Shown here piece by piece: positions 48,094 to 58,719 of a stretch of DNA of 64,000 nt. The stretch comes from Lunularia cruciata (taxonomy: Eukaryota > Streptophyta > Marchantiopsida > Lunulariales > Lunulariaceae): positions 16,680,501 to 16,744,500 of the forward strand of contig OX419761.1 of assembly GCA_948567375.1 (NCBI GenBank), written 5' to 3'. The notes under the pieces are model-generated. The model did no database searches. It saw only the letters and a program-made list of their open reading frames with translations, and was not told the origin of the DNA. A program made the position numbers and the translations under genes. How positions within the stretch are numbered: the stretch's first letter is position 1; each line of letters begins with the position of its first letter.

Positions 48094-48291
48094 TCAATAG
48101 AGGGTTAATATGATCACTTGATAGGGACCAGGTACTATTGGAACTACCATTGGGACTCTCACTCTTTGATAGTATTCTTCACCAAAATTACAGACCATAA
48201 AATCCTTGAACATTACTTTTGGCTTGATCACAAAATGGATTTCTATTTGAGTGTTGAAAGGGAGAGGATTTGGTATATTCAAATCCATCAT
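48094..48291 (-). CDS. short frame upstream of gag in element E, counterpart of 34189-34392
   Basis: The 65-codon open frame reads NPLPFNTQIEIHFVIKPKV, then FKDFMVCNFGEEYYQRV and VIILTLY. It has lost a few codons relative to the copy in element A but remains open, although most of the rest of E is riddled with stops. That persistence is notable. The function is unknown. Confidence 0.45.
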   Translation of the reverse strand: MMDLNIPNPLPFNTQIEIHFVIKPKVMFKDFMVCNFGEEYYQRVRVPMVVPIVPGPYQVIILTLY

Positions 48292-48594
48292 AATAGAATG
48301 TAGATTATCAAATCTTACTCTTTATCATAGATCACCATAGGCTAAATCACTAGGTTTGCTGAATTCATCATTATATCTTTGAACTCTACTCCAAAATGAA
48401 AAAAAGATACACTCTCACTTGCTCACTTGGATGTTAATAATCTTGATGTGGAACAGATTGAAGTACGGAAAGTGGAGTGTTGGATATTGTCCACCCGGAG
48501 CCTCCATCCAATCTTCTCTCTAGCACATTCCTAATATATCAATTACGCTACGGTGTCTCTCATAAAAAATTACTCAATCTCAATAGCCCATGTT

Positions 48595-49356
48595 TGTAAT
48601 CTTTTGAGGATAAGAGATCTAAAGAGAAATACAAAAGAAGAAACACATAGTTTTACACTCAACCTCCGATACCCCAAAGGAGCACCTTGATGCTATTTTT
48701 TAGCAAAGGAGACTTCTCCAAAGGAAGCTCCACCCTTGGATCAAATCCATGGATTGATGACTTGTCAACAATTTCTACCCTTAGATTAGTTGCATGCATG
48801 GGTGACATGTTTGTTCTGATCCTATCTGGTTGGTCAAACCCTCTTTGACCAATGGGAATCTTTAGTGAATTTTCTTATAGGAATCTTCAAATCACGTGGA
48901 TGAGGTATTCTTGGAAAGCTCTCGATGAGACAAACTAGAGGGGAAGGAAGGCCAACCTTTGTTGTGTTTTGGGAGGGGGGGAGGAGGGAATCTGTATATT
49001 TTGGAGGCCTAATGCATCCATTTAGGTCTCCACAATTAGCTCTAAAGTTTCCAGGCTATTTTCAACTCTTGCCATAGTAGTAAAATTCCTCTTTTGGTGA
49101 CACCTCTATCTGACCTACCTAGCCCATCATGTATAACATCCTTCTAGATGTTACCAAGCTAATTTTCATCTCTAGATGATATGTCCAGCTTTTGGTATTA
49201 CAAATTTATGTTATTTTGGCTCTTGCCCTATTAGTAGAAGTACTCTTTTGATGATACCCCTATCTGATCTACCTAGATTATTCTACATAACATCCTTCCA
49301 AATGTTACCAAGCCAATTTTCACCACTAGCTAATATGTCTAGTTATTGGTATTATA
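48595..49356 (-). repeat. solo LTR of family E inside the 5' end of element E
   Basis: This copy begins TGTAATCTTTTGAGG and ends GGTATTATA. The flanks are ATGTT (48590-48594) and CTGTT (49357-49361), a 4-of-5 match that fits an aged target duplication. It splits a stretch that is contiguous in element A (ACTCAGTTTTAGTAG... then AAGAGGGGTGATCC), so it is an insertion and not E's own terminal LTR. Confidence 0.65.
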
Positions 49357-49414
49357 CTGTTCTTTCAAGAGGAATAATCCACTCTCTTGGATTGAAACAC
49401 CTACTCTAATACCA

Positions 49415-50196
49415 TGTAATCTTTTGAGGAGACATGAAAAGAAACATAAAAGAAAAAACACATAGTTTCCCACTCAATCTCTGATGCCCCAAAGGAACAC
49501 CTTGATTGTATTATATAGCAAAGGGGACTTCCTCAAAGGAAGCTCCACCCTTGGATCAGATACATGGATTGGTGACGTGTCAACAATCTCTCCCCTTAGA
49601 TTAGTTGTATGCAATGGTGACATGTTGGTTTTGATCCTATTTTGTTGGTCAAACCCTCTATGACCAAATGGAATCTTTATAGAGTCTTCCTATAGGAATC
49701 TCCAAATCACATGACTGAGGTACCATTGGAAAGCTCTCAATGAGGCAAACATGAGAGGAGGAAAATCCAAACTTTCTTATGTGAGGGAGGAAGGGGGGGG
49801 GGGGGGGGGAGGTTTTCACATGTTTGAGCTCAAATTTATCCGTTTAGGTCTCAAAATTGGCTCTAAAGTTTCCAAGCTATTTTCAACTCTTGTACTATTA
49901 GTAAAAATCTTCTTTTGATGAAAACTCTATCTAATCTACCTAGCCCATCATACATAATATCCTTCCATATGTTACCAAGCCAGCTTTCACCTTTGGATGA
50001 TATGTATAGCTTTTGGTATTATAAATTCAGATAGCTTTTGGTATTATCCTATTTTTGGCTCCTGCCGTATTAGTAGAAGTACTATTTTGGTGACACCTCT
50101 ATCTGATCTACCTAGCCTATCATATATAACATCTTTCACAATGTTACCAAGTCAATTTTCACCTCTAGCTAATAAGTCTAGCTATTGGTATTAACA
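49415..50196 (-). repeat. 5' LTR of element E
   Basis: It begins TGTAATCTTTTGAGGAG immediately beside the degenerate primer site and ends GGTATTAACA at about 50196. It carries a long plus-strand poly-G tract at about 49794-49810. No target duplication can be checked because the left end of E is lost. Confidence 0.7.
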
Positions 50197-50476
50197 ATTA
50201 GTAATAATTGGAAAAATTTCATGATAAGGAATTGGTGGAATGGTAGTCTCCTATTTAAATTTTTGAAATTGGCACTATAAAATTGAGCCATCACTAGTCA
50301 TCCCATAGTACATAAAACACTACTCTTTTTTTGTACTTATATAATATTAGCATTGATAACCACACCCTTGAATGTAAGAAATACAAGATTTTGATTGTCA
50401 AACCTAATCATCATTTCTTTGTGTGGTGACTCACCTTTTGATTTTTATTTTATTTTATTTTATTTATTTTTAAATT

Positions 50477-51201
50477 TTGAGCAAGATTTGCGAGGCTGGT
50501 GAGGAGGAGGTCCATGAAGGTGCACAGGAGTGCTCCCAATTCTCATCTCCTCCAGAGGTGGTGCTCCTTGACTCGGGCCCTAAGTTGGTTGCAAATACCC
50601 AAGGGGTGGAAAGTTTAGCAAGTGGCATGGAGAATGGAATCCTATCACCAGAGGATGAGTCTCCATTTGTTCCACCGACGGAGGACTTGCCTTTCATTAC
50701 ACCACCACCACCTTTAATTTCTACAAGAGATGGATCTGATTGTGCAGACCAAGAAGGGGAACGTAACCCAAAGAGGAGGAAAGGTGGAATATCTACAAGT
50801 AAGGTACCCAAGTTGTCACCTAATATGTCATTGTCTCATGATTTAGCAAAAATTACCATGTTAAAGGCAGATAGTATAGAACCAAATAGAGGTTACGACT
50901 AGCTGAACTAGAAGCCACTAACATAAGGAAGAGAGAGAAAACAATCATGAGACTGGAAGCAGAGCATGTTAGATTAGAGACAAAGAAGATGACAATTGAA
51001 ATAGAGAAAAAATTGAGCATGGATAAAAAGGAAAGCTAGGGCAGACAAACACAAATTTAAGGAGAAGAGTTTAGAATCAAAGCGCACTCATGAAATCAAA
51101 ATGAGTCTCATACAAGCAGGGAAAACTCTTGAGGAAATAAGTAACTATTTTAAAGTGCTCACTCAGGTTCAACGTCCATCATACTCTACCGATAGTGAAT
51201 A
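50477..51201 (+). pseudogene. unrecognised protein remnant with a helical C-terminal half
   Basis: A 141-codon frame (50477-50902) rich in Pro, Ser and Glu contains a basic patch NPKRRKGG that could be a nuclear signal. After a frameshift it continues as LEATNIRKREKTIMRLEAEH, then KMTIEIEKKLSMDKKES. After a second shift it continues RADKHKFKEKSLESKRTHEI, then IQAGKTLEEISNYFKVL, ending near 51201. The helical, charged tail with an EEI..YFK ending resembles proteins accompanying plant DNA transposons, but I cannot name a family. It is probably a decayed gene with at least two frame breaks. Confidence 0.4.
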
Positions 51202-51379
51202 GTATACCACCATGTAACCTTTATAATGATTACAATAAAGATGAGTTATGGAAACTTGATAAATGCTTCTAGTATCCGCCTGATGCAGCTTGTTACCATT
51301 TAGTTCCTCACAAGTTTTTGTTTTTGATGTTGTCTTTACCACTCCATTCCTGTCATGTCTTTCTTGTACAATAAGCCCA

Positions 51380-51775
51380 AGATGCCACTAGTTGATGCTC
51401 ATAGCCGCCCAAAAGTCTCTCTTACTGCTAGTCACTGCTAGTCACTGCTTGTTGCCGCTCAATCCAATGCAACATAGAAAACAAAATAAAGGCAAGCAAG
51501 TTGTTTAGGGTGCTTGTGGGCGCTCATAGCCGCTTGTCGGCGCTTGTAGAAGGGATTGAGCGCTAGTAGGTGCTTGTGGTCACTGGGTGCCACTGGGTGG
51601 CCACTAGGTAGGTGCCAGTTGACGCTCGCGGCCGTTGGGTGGCGCTTGACAATGATGGGAAAAGCTCATGAAGTCGGTATGCGCTCGTCGGTGCTCAATA
51701 GACATGGATTTTTGGCTTGTAGTCGCTCGGAGGCACTCGTTGGTGCGCGTAGATGCTGAGGGCCGCTCGTGATGT
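51380..51775 (+). repeat. GC-rich degenerate repeat patch 1
   Basis: Irregular reiterations of words such as GCGCTAGTAGGTGCTTGTGG, GCCGCTTGTCGGCGCTTGTAG and GTCACTGCTAGTCACTGC form a GC-rich island in AT-rich surroundings. The unit is about 10-20 bp with no fixed period. Patches at 54630-55200 (same orientation) and 55925-56110 (inverted) use the same vocabulary. Confidence 0.6.
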
Positions 51776-52049
51776 GTTTAGGGTTGAGTGTTTAAAGGGA
51801 AATGGTGCCCATATTTGTAAGGTGGTGACAAGTTGGATACAAAAGGCACAATTCAAAATTTAGCACATGAAAATACAAGAGTTAGACCACAATAAGAGTT
51901 CAATATGAGATATGAATATGAGTATGATAATATGAGTTCAATATGAATATGAGAGTTCACAAGTGTAAACTAAAACATAAATGTATACATGGGGAAAAAT
52001 GAACATAATATGTATATAAATGGGGAGCCAATAGAACCTAAACCTATGA

Positions 52050-53460
52050 CTATGGAGGTCGAGGAGGTGAAGAAGAAGAGGGAGATGCACTATGGTATCT
52101 AAGTGCTACTACTGTATCCTCAAGTCTATGACGGTATACATGATGTTGAATCCTAAATGGACTCAATGACCACCATAGGGGCCACTTGCTCTCATCTAAG
52201 TCTTGATGCTTGATACCTCTAGCAAGAAGAGGATAAGGGTCACAACTATAAGAACTCAATCTACTTGATGTCCACTCCTCTTCTGCCCAACTAATAGTAG
52301 GCCTATCGTCATGGACAAATCTGTCCAAAGCACTCATCAAAGGGTCAAATGACCAAATGTATGATGCTCTATGTACCCTATAAGGACGGAAGTGGGTAGG
52401 GTGGGTAGCACCATGTGGATGGTTCCTATAATAAGAGAGTGCATAACTATCTATGATCAAAAGATCACAAAGAGGTAAACCTAATGAAATCAGATGCTCA
52501 TATGATCTAACTCTAAGTCCTCTGAAGTCTGAATCTTGCTATATATCTCTAGAGCACAAACACATGAGGTGAGACCCGGTGTGAACTCCCTCAGGGAATT
52601 CAGACCACTGCTACATGCTCTGTAACAACCACTCCACTCCATCCGGAGTAAGATCTATCCACAAGATAACCTCAAAGCGTAGCAAACAGAACTGGATGAA
52701 ATGGCAAACACCAGGACGGGCCACCCACCCTACAGGCCCGGACTGTGTGTGAGGAAACCAACCATGCATATTCATCCTGCTCTCCCATGCATGGAAACCA
52801 ATAGCACCACAAATCCATAATGAACACATACAAGTAACATCCACAATAATAATCTTCTTTCATAGGAAGACGGGGAAGAGGATATGTGGAATATACTCTC
52901 TTGATAGACGAATCCTCTCTCTAAACTCAGTCTGAGTGCCCTGAGTCTCCACACTATAAGGTAACACATGGGTGGCATCAGTTTGGGTCTGCATCTCATG
53001 ACGAGTATGGGTCTCGCGAGCAATAGTACATAGTCTGGGTCCAAGATAAGCCACACGAGCCCTCAAATGAGCTAGACTAATCTCACTCTCCTCTACATGA
53101 GCTCTCATCTGAGCTAGACTACTCTTGCTCTCCTCTACTTGAACATGTGCACTCTCATACCTCTCTATAGCATATGCTAACTCTTGCGCCTGATTATGTA
53201 ACTGGAACTTGTAACCCCCCGCCAGGGCAGCGGCACCTAGTATGTCCATGTCCAAGTCACCTAATCTCTGCTCTCTCTCCATCTCAGAAGTAAGCAAGGT
53301 CAGATGCCTCTCCTCCTTTGCAGCAAGTAAATCCTCTTGCTCACAAAGGAGTCTCTCTCGCTCTAGCACTAATCTTTCTTTCTCCTCTACACTTTCCAAT
53401 CTACTCTCACGCTCAAGCACTAATCTCTCTCTCTCTCTCCTCTACACTCTCCAGTATACT
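52050..53460 (-). pseudogene. decayed coiled-coil protein gene, unrecognised
   Basis: One minus-strand phase is nearly continuous from 53420 to 52050, interrupted by stops at 52860, 52611 and near 52540. The N-terminal part is a charged coiled coil (LESVEEKERLVLERERLLCE, then EERHLTLLTSEMEREQRLG, HVEESEISLAHLRARVAYLG). A middle follows with CMCSLWICGAIGFHAWESR, WVARPGVCHFIQFCLLRFE and DLTPDGVEWLL, then a Tyr/Ser/His-rich end (YALSYYRNHPHGATHPTHF, DPLMSALDRFVHDDRP). Upstream, the (CT)n tract near 53427-53440 probably broke the frame of a longer coil. The stops may instead fall in small introns. Probably part of the same decayed unit as 53924-54580. Confidence 0.45.
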
Positions 53461-53856
53461 CTCATGCTCAAGGAGATTTCTCTCTCTACACTCAGCCACT
53501 CAAACACAATCATCTAAAATGCAAGTGATGTCAACTGAACAGGAAGGAGGTGAAGGTACTCTGAAATGCATGGGGTCACCAACTCCCTCCACAGATGGAG
53601 GAAGTGGTGAAGGTGAAGAAGAGTGAAAAGGAGCTATCCCAACAAAGGGTAAGGGCTGTGTCTCAACACGAATCTGTTGAACACCTATTCACAAGTGGTA
53701 CATTTAGTATCCATCAAGTACAAATTCATATTTGAATATACAAATATGCAAGTTCACAAGTTCATTAATTCAAGCTTCTTAAATGAACTCATTTATTAAA
53801 TCCGGTAATGGTATATACAAAAGAACTTTGTATGTTTTGCAACATACAAATATATG

Positions 53857-53860
<4 letters not shown>

Positions 53861-53897
<37 letters not shown>
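53861..53897. repeat. (TA)n microsatellite
   Basis: A pure TA tract of about 37 bp lies just downstream of the stop codon of the minus-strand frame at 53924. Confidence 0.95.
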
Positions 53898-53899
<2 letters not shown>

Positions 53900-53923
53900 C
53901 AAAACTCAAACCTAATCAATCAA

Positions 53924-54580
53924 TCACTCACCATCCTCATCCTCTCCCTCATCCTCCCCATCATCAATAGTCTCGTCCTCATCCGAGCTATCTGCATCCT
54001 CATGATCATCACCATGCTCTCCTTTGTGTATAATCTCCTCCTCTCCATCACTCAGGTACATCATGTCCTCCTTTGGAATGAAACCTCTCTCCACAAAGAG
54101 ATGCGTGAGTATCTGTCCAAGGAAGGTGACTCTGAACCTATGCCTGTTAGGACTCATCACTTGGCTTTGCAAACTCCCCACCTCCGCAATGATAGCTCTA
54201 AAAGCTAACTCTCCCCAATCATAATCCTCCACACCAAATCTCCTCAACTTGGTCTTGGTGTTGAGTACCAAATGCCCATGTACAATCTTGGGCCTAATAG
54301 TGGGTGCAACTAGTGCACCCATCAACTGGAAGAAAGCTTTGAATGCAGGATATACACATTGCCTTGCAAGATATCTTTTTGCAACCCTGCCCCTTTTTGG
54401 AAACCAGTCTAAGATATTTGTGTAAGGAACTGTCCTCCGTCTTGGTGTTCTCTCCCTAGGCATGGCAAGTGCATCTCTAACTATATTTGCAATCAATTGA
54501 AACTGCCTACCTCTTACCAAACCTGTGCAAGAGACCTTGTCCCATGAACTCACAAATTGTGTACATGGAATGACCTGCAC
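53924..54580 (-). CDS. 218-residue protein with acidic tail, unrecognised, probably transposon-associated
   Basis: The open frame encodes CTQFVSSWDKVSCTGLVRG, a basic AMPRERTPRRRTVPYTNILD, WFPKRGRVAKRYLARQCVYP and a mixed hydrophobic middle (AFFQLMGALVAPTIRPKIVH, GVEDYDWGELAFRAIIAEVG, FLGQILTHLFVERGFIP). It ends in a long acidic tail (DADSSDEDETIDDGEDEGED). It looks like a genuine protein because charge and hydrophobicity are organised and the frame is intact. I recognise no family. GC-rich repeat patches lie beyond both sides of this cluster, as around captured or transposon-encoded genes. Confidence 0.5.
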   Translation of the reverse strand: MQVIPCTQFVSSWDKVSCTGLVRGRQFQLIANIVRDALAMPRERTPRRRTVPYTNILDWFPKRGRVAKRYLARQCVYPAFKAFFQLMGALVAPTIRPKIVHGHLVLNTKTKLRRFGVEDYDWGELAFRAIIAEVGSLQSQVMSPNRHRFRVTFLGQILTHLFVERGFIPKEDMMYLSDGEEEIIHKGEHGDDHEDADSSDEDETIDDGEDEGEDEDGE

Positions 54581-54629
54581 AACCTACCAAAAATTTCAGC
54601 TCAAACTTCTATCACAAGGACTCAAACTC

Positions 54630-55200
54630 AAGGGTGGCGCTAGGTGCCGCTAGAAGGCACTCATGCACAATCTAAATAAAATGAGAAATCATGGAGTGCC
54701 GCTAGTGGCCGCCGGTAACCGTTGGGAGCCGCAATTAGGGGACGCGCAACGACACAGGAGGGTGCTCCCAACCACCGATGGCGCCCGTAGAGCATCGGAA
54801 GGGCGCTCAAGGCGGCACGAGGGTGCCCATGGACGCTGCCCATAGGCATAGGTCCGCTAGATGGCATTGTGGGACAGTGTGGGGTTAAGTTGGGAATCGT
54901 GCAGAGGCGCTGGGTGCAACGCGAGGTCACAAGAAGAAGCTCGCACGAGGGATTAATGCTCATCGATGCACAACGGCGCTGGTAGGTGCTGCGGGACAGG
55001 GAGAGCCGCGAGTATGTTTGTGCAGCCCCACGGGAGCACTAGGTGCCACACGGGGTCACTGGGTGCCGCGGAGGGGTGCTGGGTGGCACACGGGGAAGGC
55101 ACTTGTGCACAGGGGTTTAGGGTTTGGGATGGCGCTGGATGGCACGGGGGGACGTTGGGTGGCACTACGGGACATGCTGGGAGGCGCTAGGAGGCGCTGA
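54630..55200 (+). repeat. GC-rich degenerate repeat patch 2
   Basis: This is the densest patch, with words such as GTGGCGCTAGGTGCCGCTAG, AGTGCCGCTAGTGGCCGCCG, GCGCTGGGTGC and GGCGCTAGGAGGCGCTG. It lies just upstream of the start of the minus-strand frame at 54580, where a promoter or first exon would be. Open frames across it on both strands are by-products of its GC content. Confidence 0.6.
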
Positions 55201-55619
55201 TGATTTGAAAGCAATTTTTAAAAGTAAAATGAACATATCAAGATGGATTGAAAAGAAAAGAATGAGGAATGTTTGAAAAGTATCTTTGGCCTTGGATAGT
55301 GAAGTCCAAGATTCGATCCATTTACATCTAGATCGACCTCCTGAATTCCCGAAATAGCAGTTCAAACTTGATGTTTGCCCAGCCAGCACCACTTGATGAA
55401 ATTGGTTGGGTGTTGAATGGTATGGAATGCAATGAGCCAATCTTCTTCCTGAGTATTTCTCATGTCGAGCCCGTCAACTATCTTTCTTATCCCCGGATTT
55501 CTGCCATGGTTGAAAATGAATGTGCTCTTGAACTTTTTTCTCTCTTCTCAATCACTCCTTGTTGCTTCTCAAGTTGTGCTTCAGCCAGCCAATTTGCCTC
55601 TTTCCTTCCCCAATCTCGA

Positions 55620-55715
55620 AATGTCTCACCCACACACACTTTGCCTCACAAAATGACTCTCAAAATGACCCTCCAACACACCCTTTGCCTTGCAAAATGA
55701 CCCTCAAAATGACCC
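55620..55715 (+). repeat. short tandem duplication in an AT-rich spacer
   Basis: Two diverged units of about 45 bp contain CTTTGCCTCACAAAATGACTC or CTTTGCCTTGCAAAATGACCC followed by CTCAAAATGACCCT. The surroundings (55200-55925) carry no gene that I can support. Confidence 0.5.
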
Positions 55716-55924
55716 TTTCTCCTTCTAAGTACTCACTCGCAAAATTCTGCTTCCAACACCCCACACACTCAAGAATAAAGCTTTTGAGTGACAGGAATGG
55801 AAAAGAACACAGGTTTATATAACCCAGCTGTTAGAAAAAAACTCAATCCCGAACATACTAAAATGTACACTTTGGAGGCAAAATTGCATTTTTTCAACCA
55901 AAGAACCCAAATCCTGAGCGGCAA

Positions 55925-56110
55925 CATGCGGCACTCCACGTTGCCAACCGGCGTAGCCAAGCGTCGCATAATTCACGCAGCGCCTACCAGTGCCTATGAG
56001 TGCATGTAATATGTGGTGCGCTCCGAGCGTCCTCCAACGTCTACTAGCGCCACTCTCGATTAATTTTTTAAGTTTGTGAGCGGCACCCAACGTCTACAAG
56101 AGTCATCTCC
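55925..56110 (-). repeat. GC-rich degenerate repeat patch 3 (inverted)
   Basis: This uses the same vocabulary as patches 1 and 2 but on the opposite strand: its complement reads GGCGCTAGTAGACGTTGGAG, then GCACTGGTAGGCGCTGCG. Direct copies on the left and inverted copies on the right are typical of subterminal repeats of some plant DNA transposons. Clear terminal inverted repeats were not found. Confidence 0.5.
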
Positions 56111-56346
56111 CGGTGTATGCAACATCAGCTAATTTTCTCCAAGTGCACGTAAGTGTCAACGAGGACTTACAAATGTATAGATTAAGCTTCATAGAATTAT
56201 TTTTACATCCACATGATGTTCTATCACAATAGTACATCAAGATACACTCATGGTCTAAGAAAAAGACTCCTAGTCTAAGTTATGAGACTATGAGATATGA
56301 GATGAATATTGAGAATATATATTTTATTATATGGAATCTCAATCAA

Positions 56347-57090
56347 TCAATAGAGTATATCATCATTGTTATAATCAAGGCAATGTTGCATCACCCTTGA
56401 TCTACTTTCTTCTCTATAAAGTTCTATACCCTGAAATGACATTTCTGAATCTATTTGAGTCTCCTCTGTAAATCCGCCATCGTCCTCTGACCAAAGGTCA
56501 GACATAATGTGCCACCACGGTGTTACACTCTTCTCAAAGTACACGGAACTAAGGGAATTCTATAACCTCTATTAGAGATTGATATCCGCACCCCATCTTG
56601 TCCCATGCTTGGTTCTAAGGGATGTTTGAGGCGAATGGCCACTTTTTCCATTGATTAGTATTTCATGTAAATCTGGTTGTTCTCAAAGAGAAACCTCCTC
56701 TCCGTTAACATCTCTGCATAGTTGTCAATCAACTCATCAAAGTCAATAGTATTTTCTCCAAATACGATCTTAATTAGATGGTAATCAAGTCAAGTCCATT
56801 TGGATAGAACGGAGAAGTTATTTTCATTGTCTATGTAATATTCTCCAAAAATTCAGAACTTAGAATTGAGCGAAGTTCCTCAATCCCTCTATCTAGAAAT
56901 CTATTTCAGAAGATTTAACTTGACTAAATTGAGTTCTCTTACTGGACGATGTATTTCCAAATCAACCTCCAATTGACATTGTAAAACCTATTATAAACAT
57001 TGAGATATTATTTTCTGAATTCTATCACAAGAAGATCTAAAAAACCTTGGAGGGATCAGTTCTAACGGGGTAAATTCCATTTCCAACTAT
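56347..57090 (-). pseudogene. decayed protein-coding remnant, unrecognised
   Basis: Minus-strand pieces in order: a start-like MEFTPLELIPPRFFRSSCDR at about 57080, VDLEIHRPVRELNLVKLNLL, IEELRSILSSEFLENI, YHLIKIVFGENTIDFDELID (about 56790), NYAEMLTERRFLFENNQIYM, MEKVAIRLKHPLEPSMGQDG, ISISNRGYRIPLVP and, after a shift, VYFEKSVTPWWHIMSDLWSE, ending CLDYNNDDILY at 56347. Composition and order look like a true protein broken by about five stops and shifts. I cannot assign a family. Confidence 0.4.
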
Positions 57091-58590
57091 GCTATTGACG
57101 CTTCTCGACAATGTTCAAACCGTAACGACCGATCCTTGCAAATGAACCAAGACTCTACCTAATAGACTAAGACTCTACTCTACTCTACTCTACTAATGAT
57201 CAGACATGACAATGTCTTCACTAATTGATCTACCTTATGTTCCATTTTAAAATGATCAAAGTTCCACACGTACATACAAATAAATGCATTACTGTTCTCA
57301 ATATCGTCAATGTAAAAGGAGCCCACGGGACTTCTGCCTATAAGCATTCATAGTCTCTACACACACTATATAAGTGTAGAGACTCTTTCTTTATCACGAA
57401 GAAGACATATTGACTGTCAATCAGTTTGAAATAGTTTTGATTTCAAGAGCTTTTAAAGAAGCAGTCATATGCATACAAAAATGTACACAAACTGGATTTT
57501 TGTTAAGGAAACATTGGCAAAAATGTACACAAACTGGATTTTTGTTAAGGAAACATTGGCGGACATATTAAAGTGAAATCTATATACGGACTTGTAGATG
57601 AAAGGTCCATACAGATAACACTTTATCTTTGAGTTTTGAGCGTGTGCGTGTGCATGTGCATGTGCATGACAAAAGAAACTTATGCATTTCTCTTTGGATA
57701 TTCGTTCAACTGCAGAATGTCACGAACTTTCATTGATACCATGTCAAGTTTACCCGCGTCTATAAAGATATGGATAACTGCTGTCAAACTTGGATCAGGT
57801 TATTAGTCATAAGTTATTTATGGCCTTTCATGTATTATTAGCGTGTATTTACTGGAGGAATTTTACAGCATTGAATCAAAACTGATAACCAATGCTACCA
57901 AGATAAAAGTCGTGTAACGAAAGTGAGTGTAATATATATATATATATATATATTTCTTCAAAAGAGGTCAATGAATGACCAATGACGACATGAACCTCCT
58001 CTAATCCTCAATATTCACAAAATGAAGGCTCATTCCTCATACGTAAGAAGAAGGTATTGCATCTCAAAATAATGTGAGTTTAGGTTGTATTCATGAAAAA
58101 TGGGTATTGAGAAAGAAAATTAACTAAAATATTCAACATTTTCAACTAGGTACAAAACCTATCGAACTTAAGCTTTCTAAAAGATATACTTTATCCACTA
58201 TTTAGCTACTTCGGCTAACAATATTTTCATCCAAAAGTGAAGAATACAATGCATATTTTTTATTTTCAAATTCTCAAAAATGGTATTCAAATTTATAATA
58301 TCTTATTAGCCATAATAGACATGAGAGGAACTATGTGTCTACCCCATTTCTGAAACGTAAAGCTTTAGGAAAAATCACGTAAACTTTTGTCTTGTTGGGC
58401 AAATTTCCAGAGATGTGCTTTTCTTTTTCTTTTTCCATTTAAATTTAAAACTTTTTTTATTATTATTCAGAAAATTGATCAAGCTATAAATGCTTATACT
58501 TATAAAGACTCATTTCTAAGGCTTTATTTGCAAATTTATAGAATCTAAGAACTTTAGCAAAGGGCTAGTTTAGCAAAAGGAATTATATAA
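57090..58590. other. AT-rich noncoding stretch with small repeats
   Basis: This holds a hairpin with 11-bp arms (57352-57362 and 57374-57384), a 42-bp perfect tandem duplication (57477-57560), a GTGTGCATG-like tract near 57643-57668 and a short (TA)n at 57931-57953. No gene is seen. Confidence 0.6.
57477..57560 (+). repeat. perfect 42-bp tandem duplication
   Basis: Two identical units (57477-57518 and 57519-57560), beginning AAAAATGTACACAAACTGG and ending ACATTGGC, abut directly. Perfect identity in otherwise decayed DNA suggests a recent replication-slippage event or an assembly duplication. Confidence 0.9.
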
Positions 58591-58719
58591 AAATAAGGGA
58601 AATATCATAACTACTCTCCTCAATTATTCCAAAATATCAAATATACCCCCCAAAATTTCAAAATTTCAAAAATATCCCTCAATTACCCCAAAAATACCCT
58701 CGGTTCTTTGAAATAATAT

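Larger units (their letters stand above)
41797..50196 (-). mobile_element. degenerate Ty3/gypsy element E, relative of A, with nested solo LTRs
   Basis: The right (5') LTR is 49415-50196, and a degenerate primer site (TGGTATTAGAGTAGG on the minus strand) adjoins it. The left (3') LTR lacks about its first 150 bp because B abuts at 41797; it runs 41797-41892 and 42654-43149. Its polypurine tract is at 43150-43167. The interior (43150-48594, with an outlying piece at 49357-49414) encodes fragments of gag, protease, RT, RNase H and integrase colinear with A but with far more stops. It contains an HSE-type solo LTR and a second copy of its own LTR. Confidence 0.75.

Noticed and set aside
51380-56160. 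A complete CACTA transposon
   Set aside because: The subterminal-like repeats are suggestive, but I found no matching CACTA-type ends with a 3-bp duplication (trial ends CACTAGTTG and CACTTGGAG do not match well) and no recognisable TnpD transposase.
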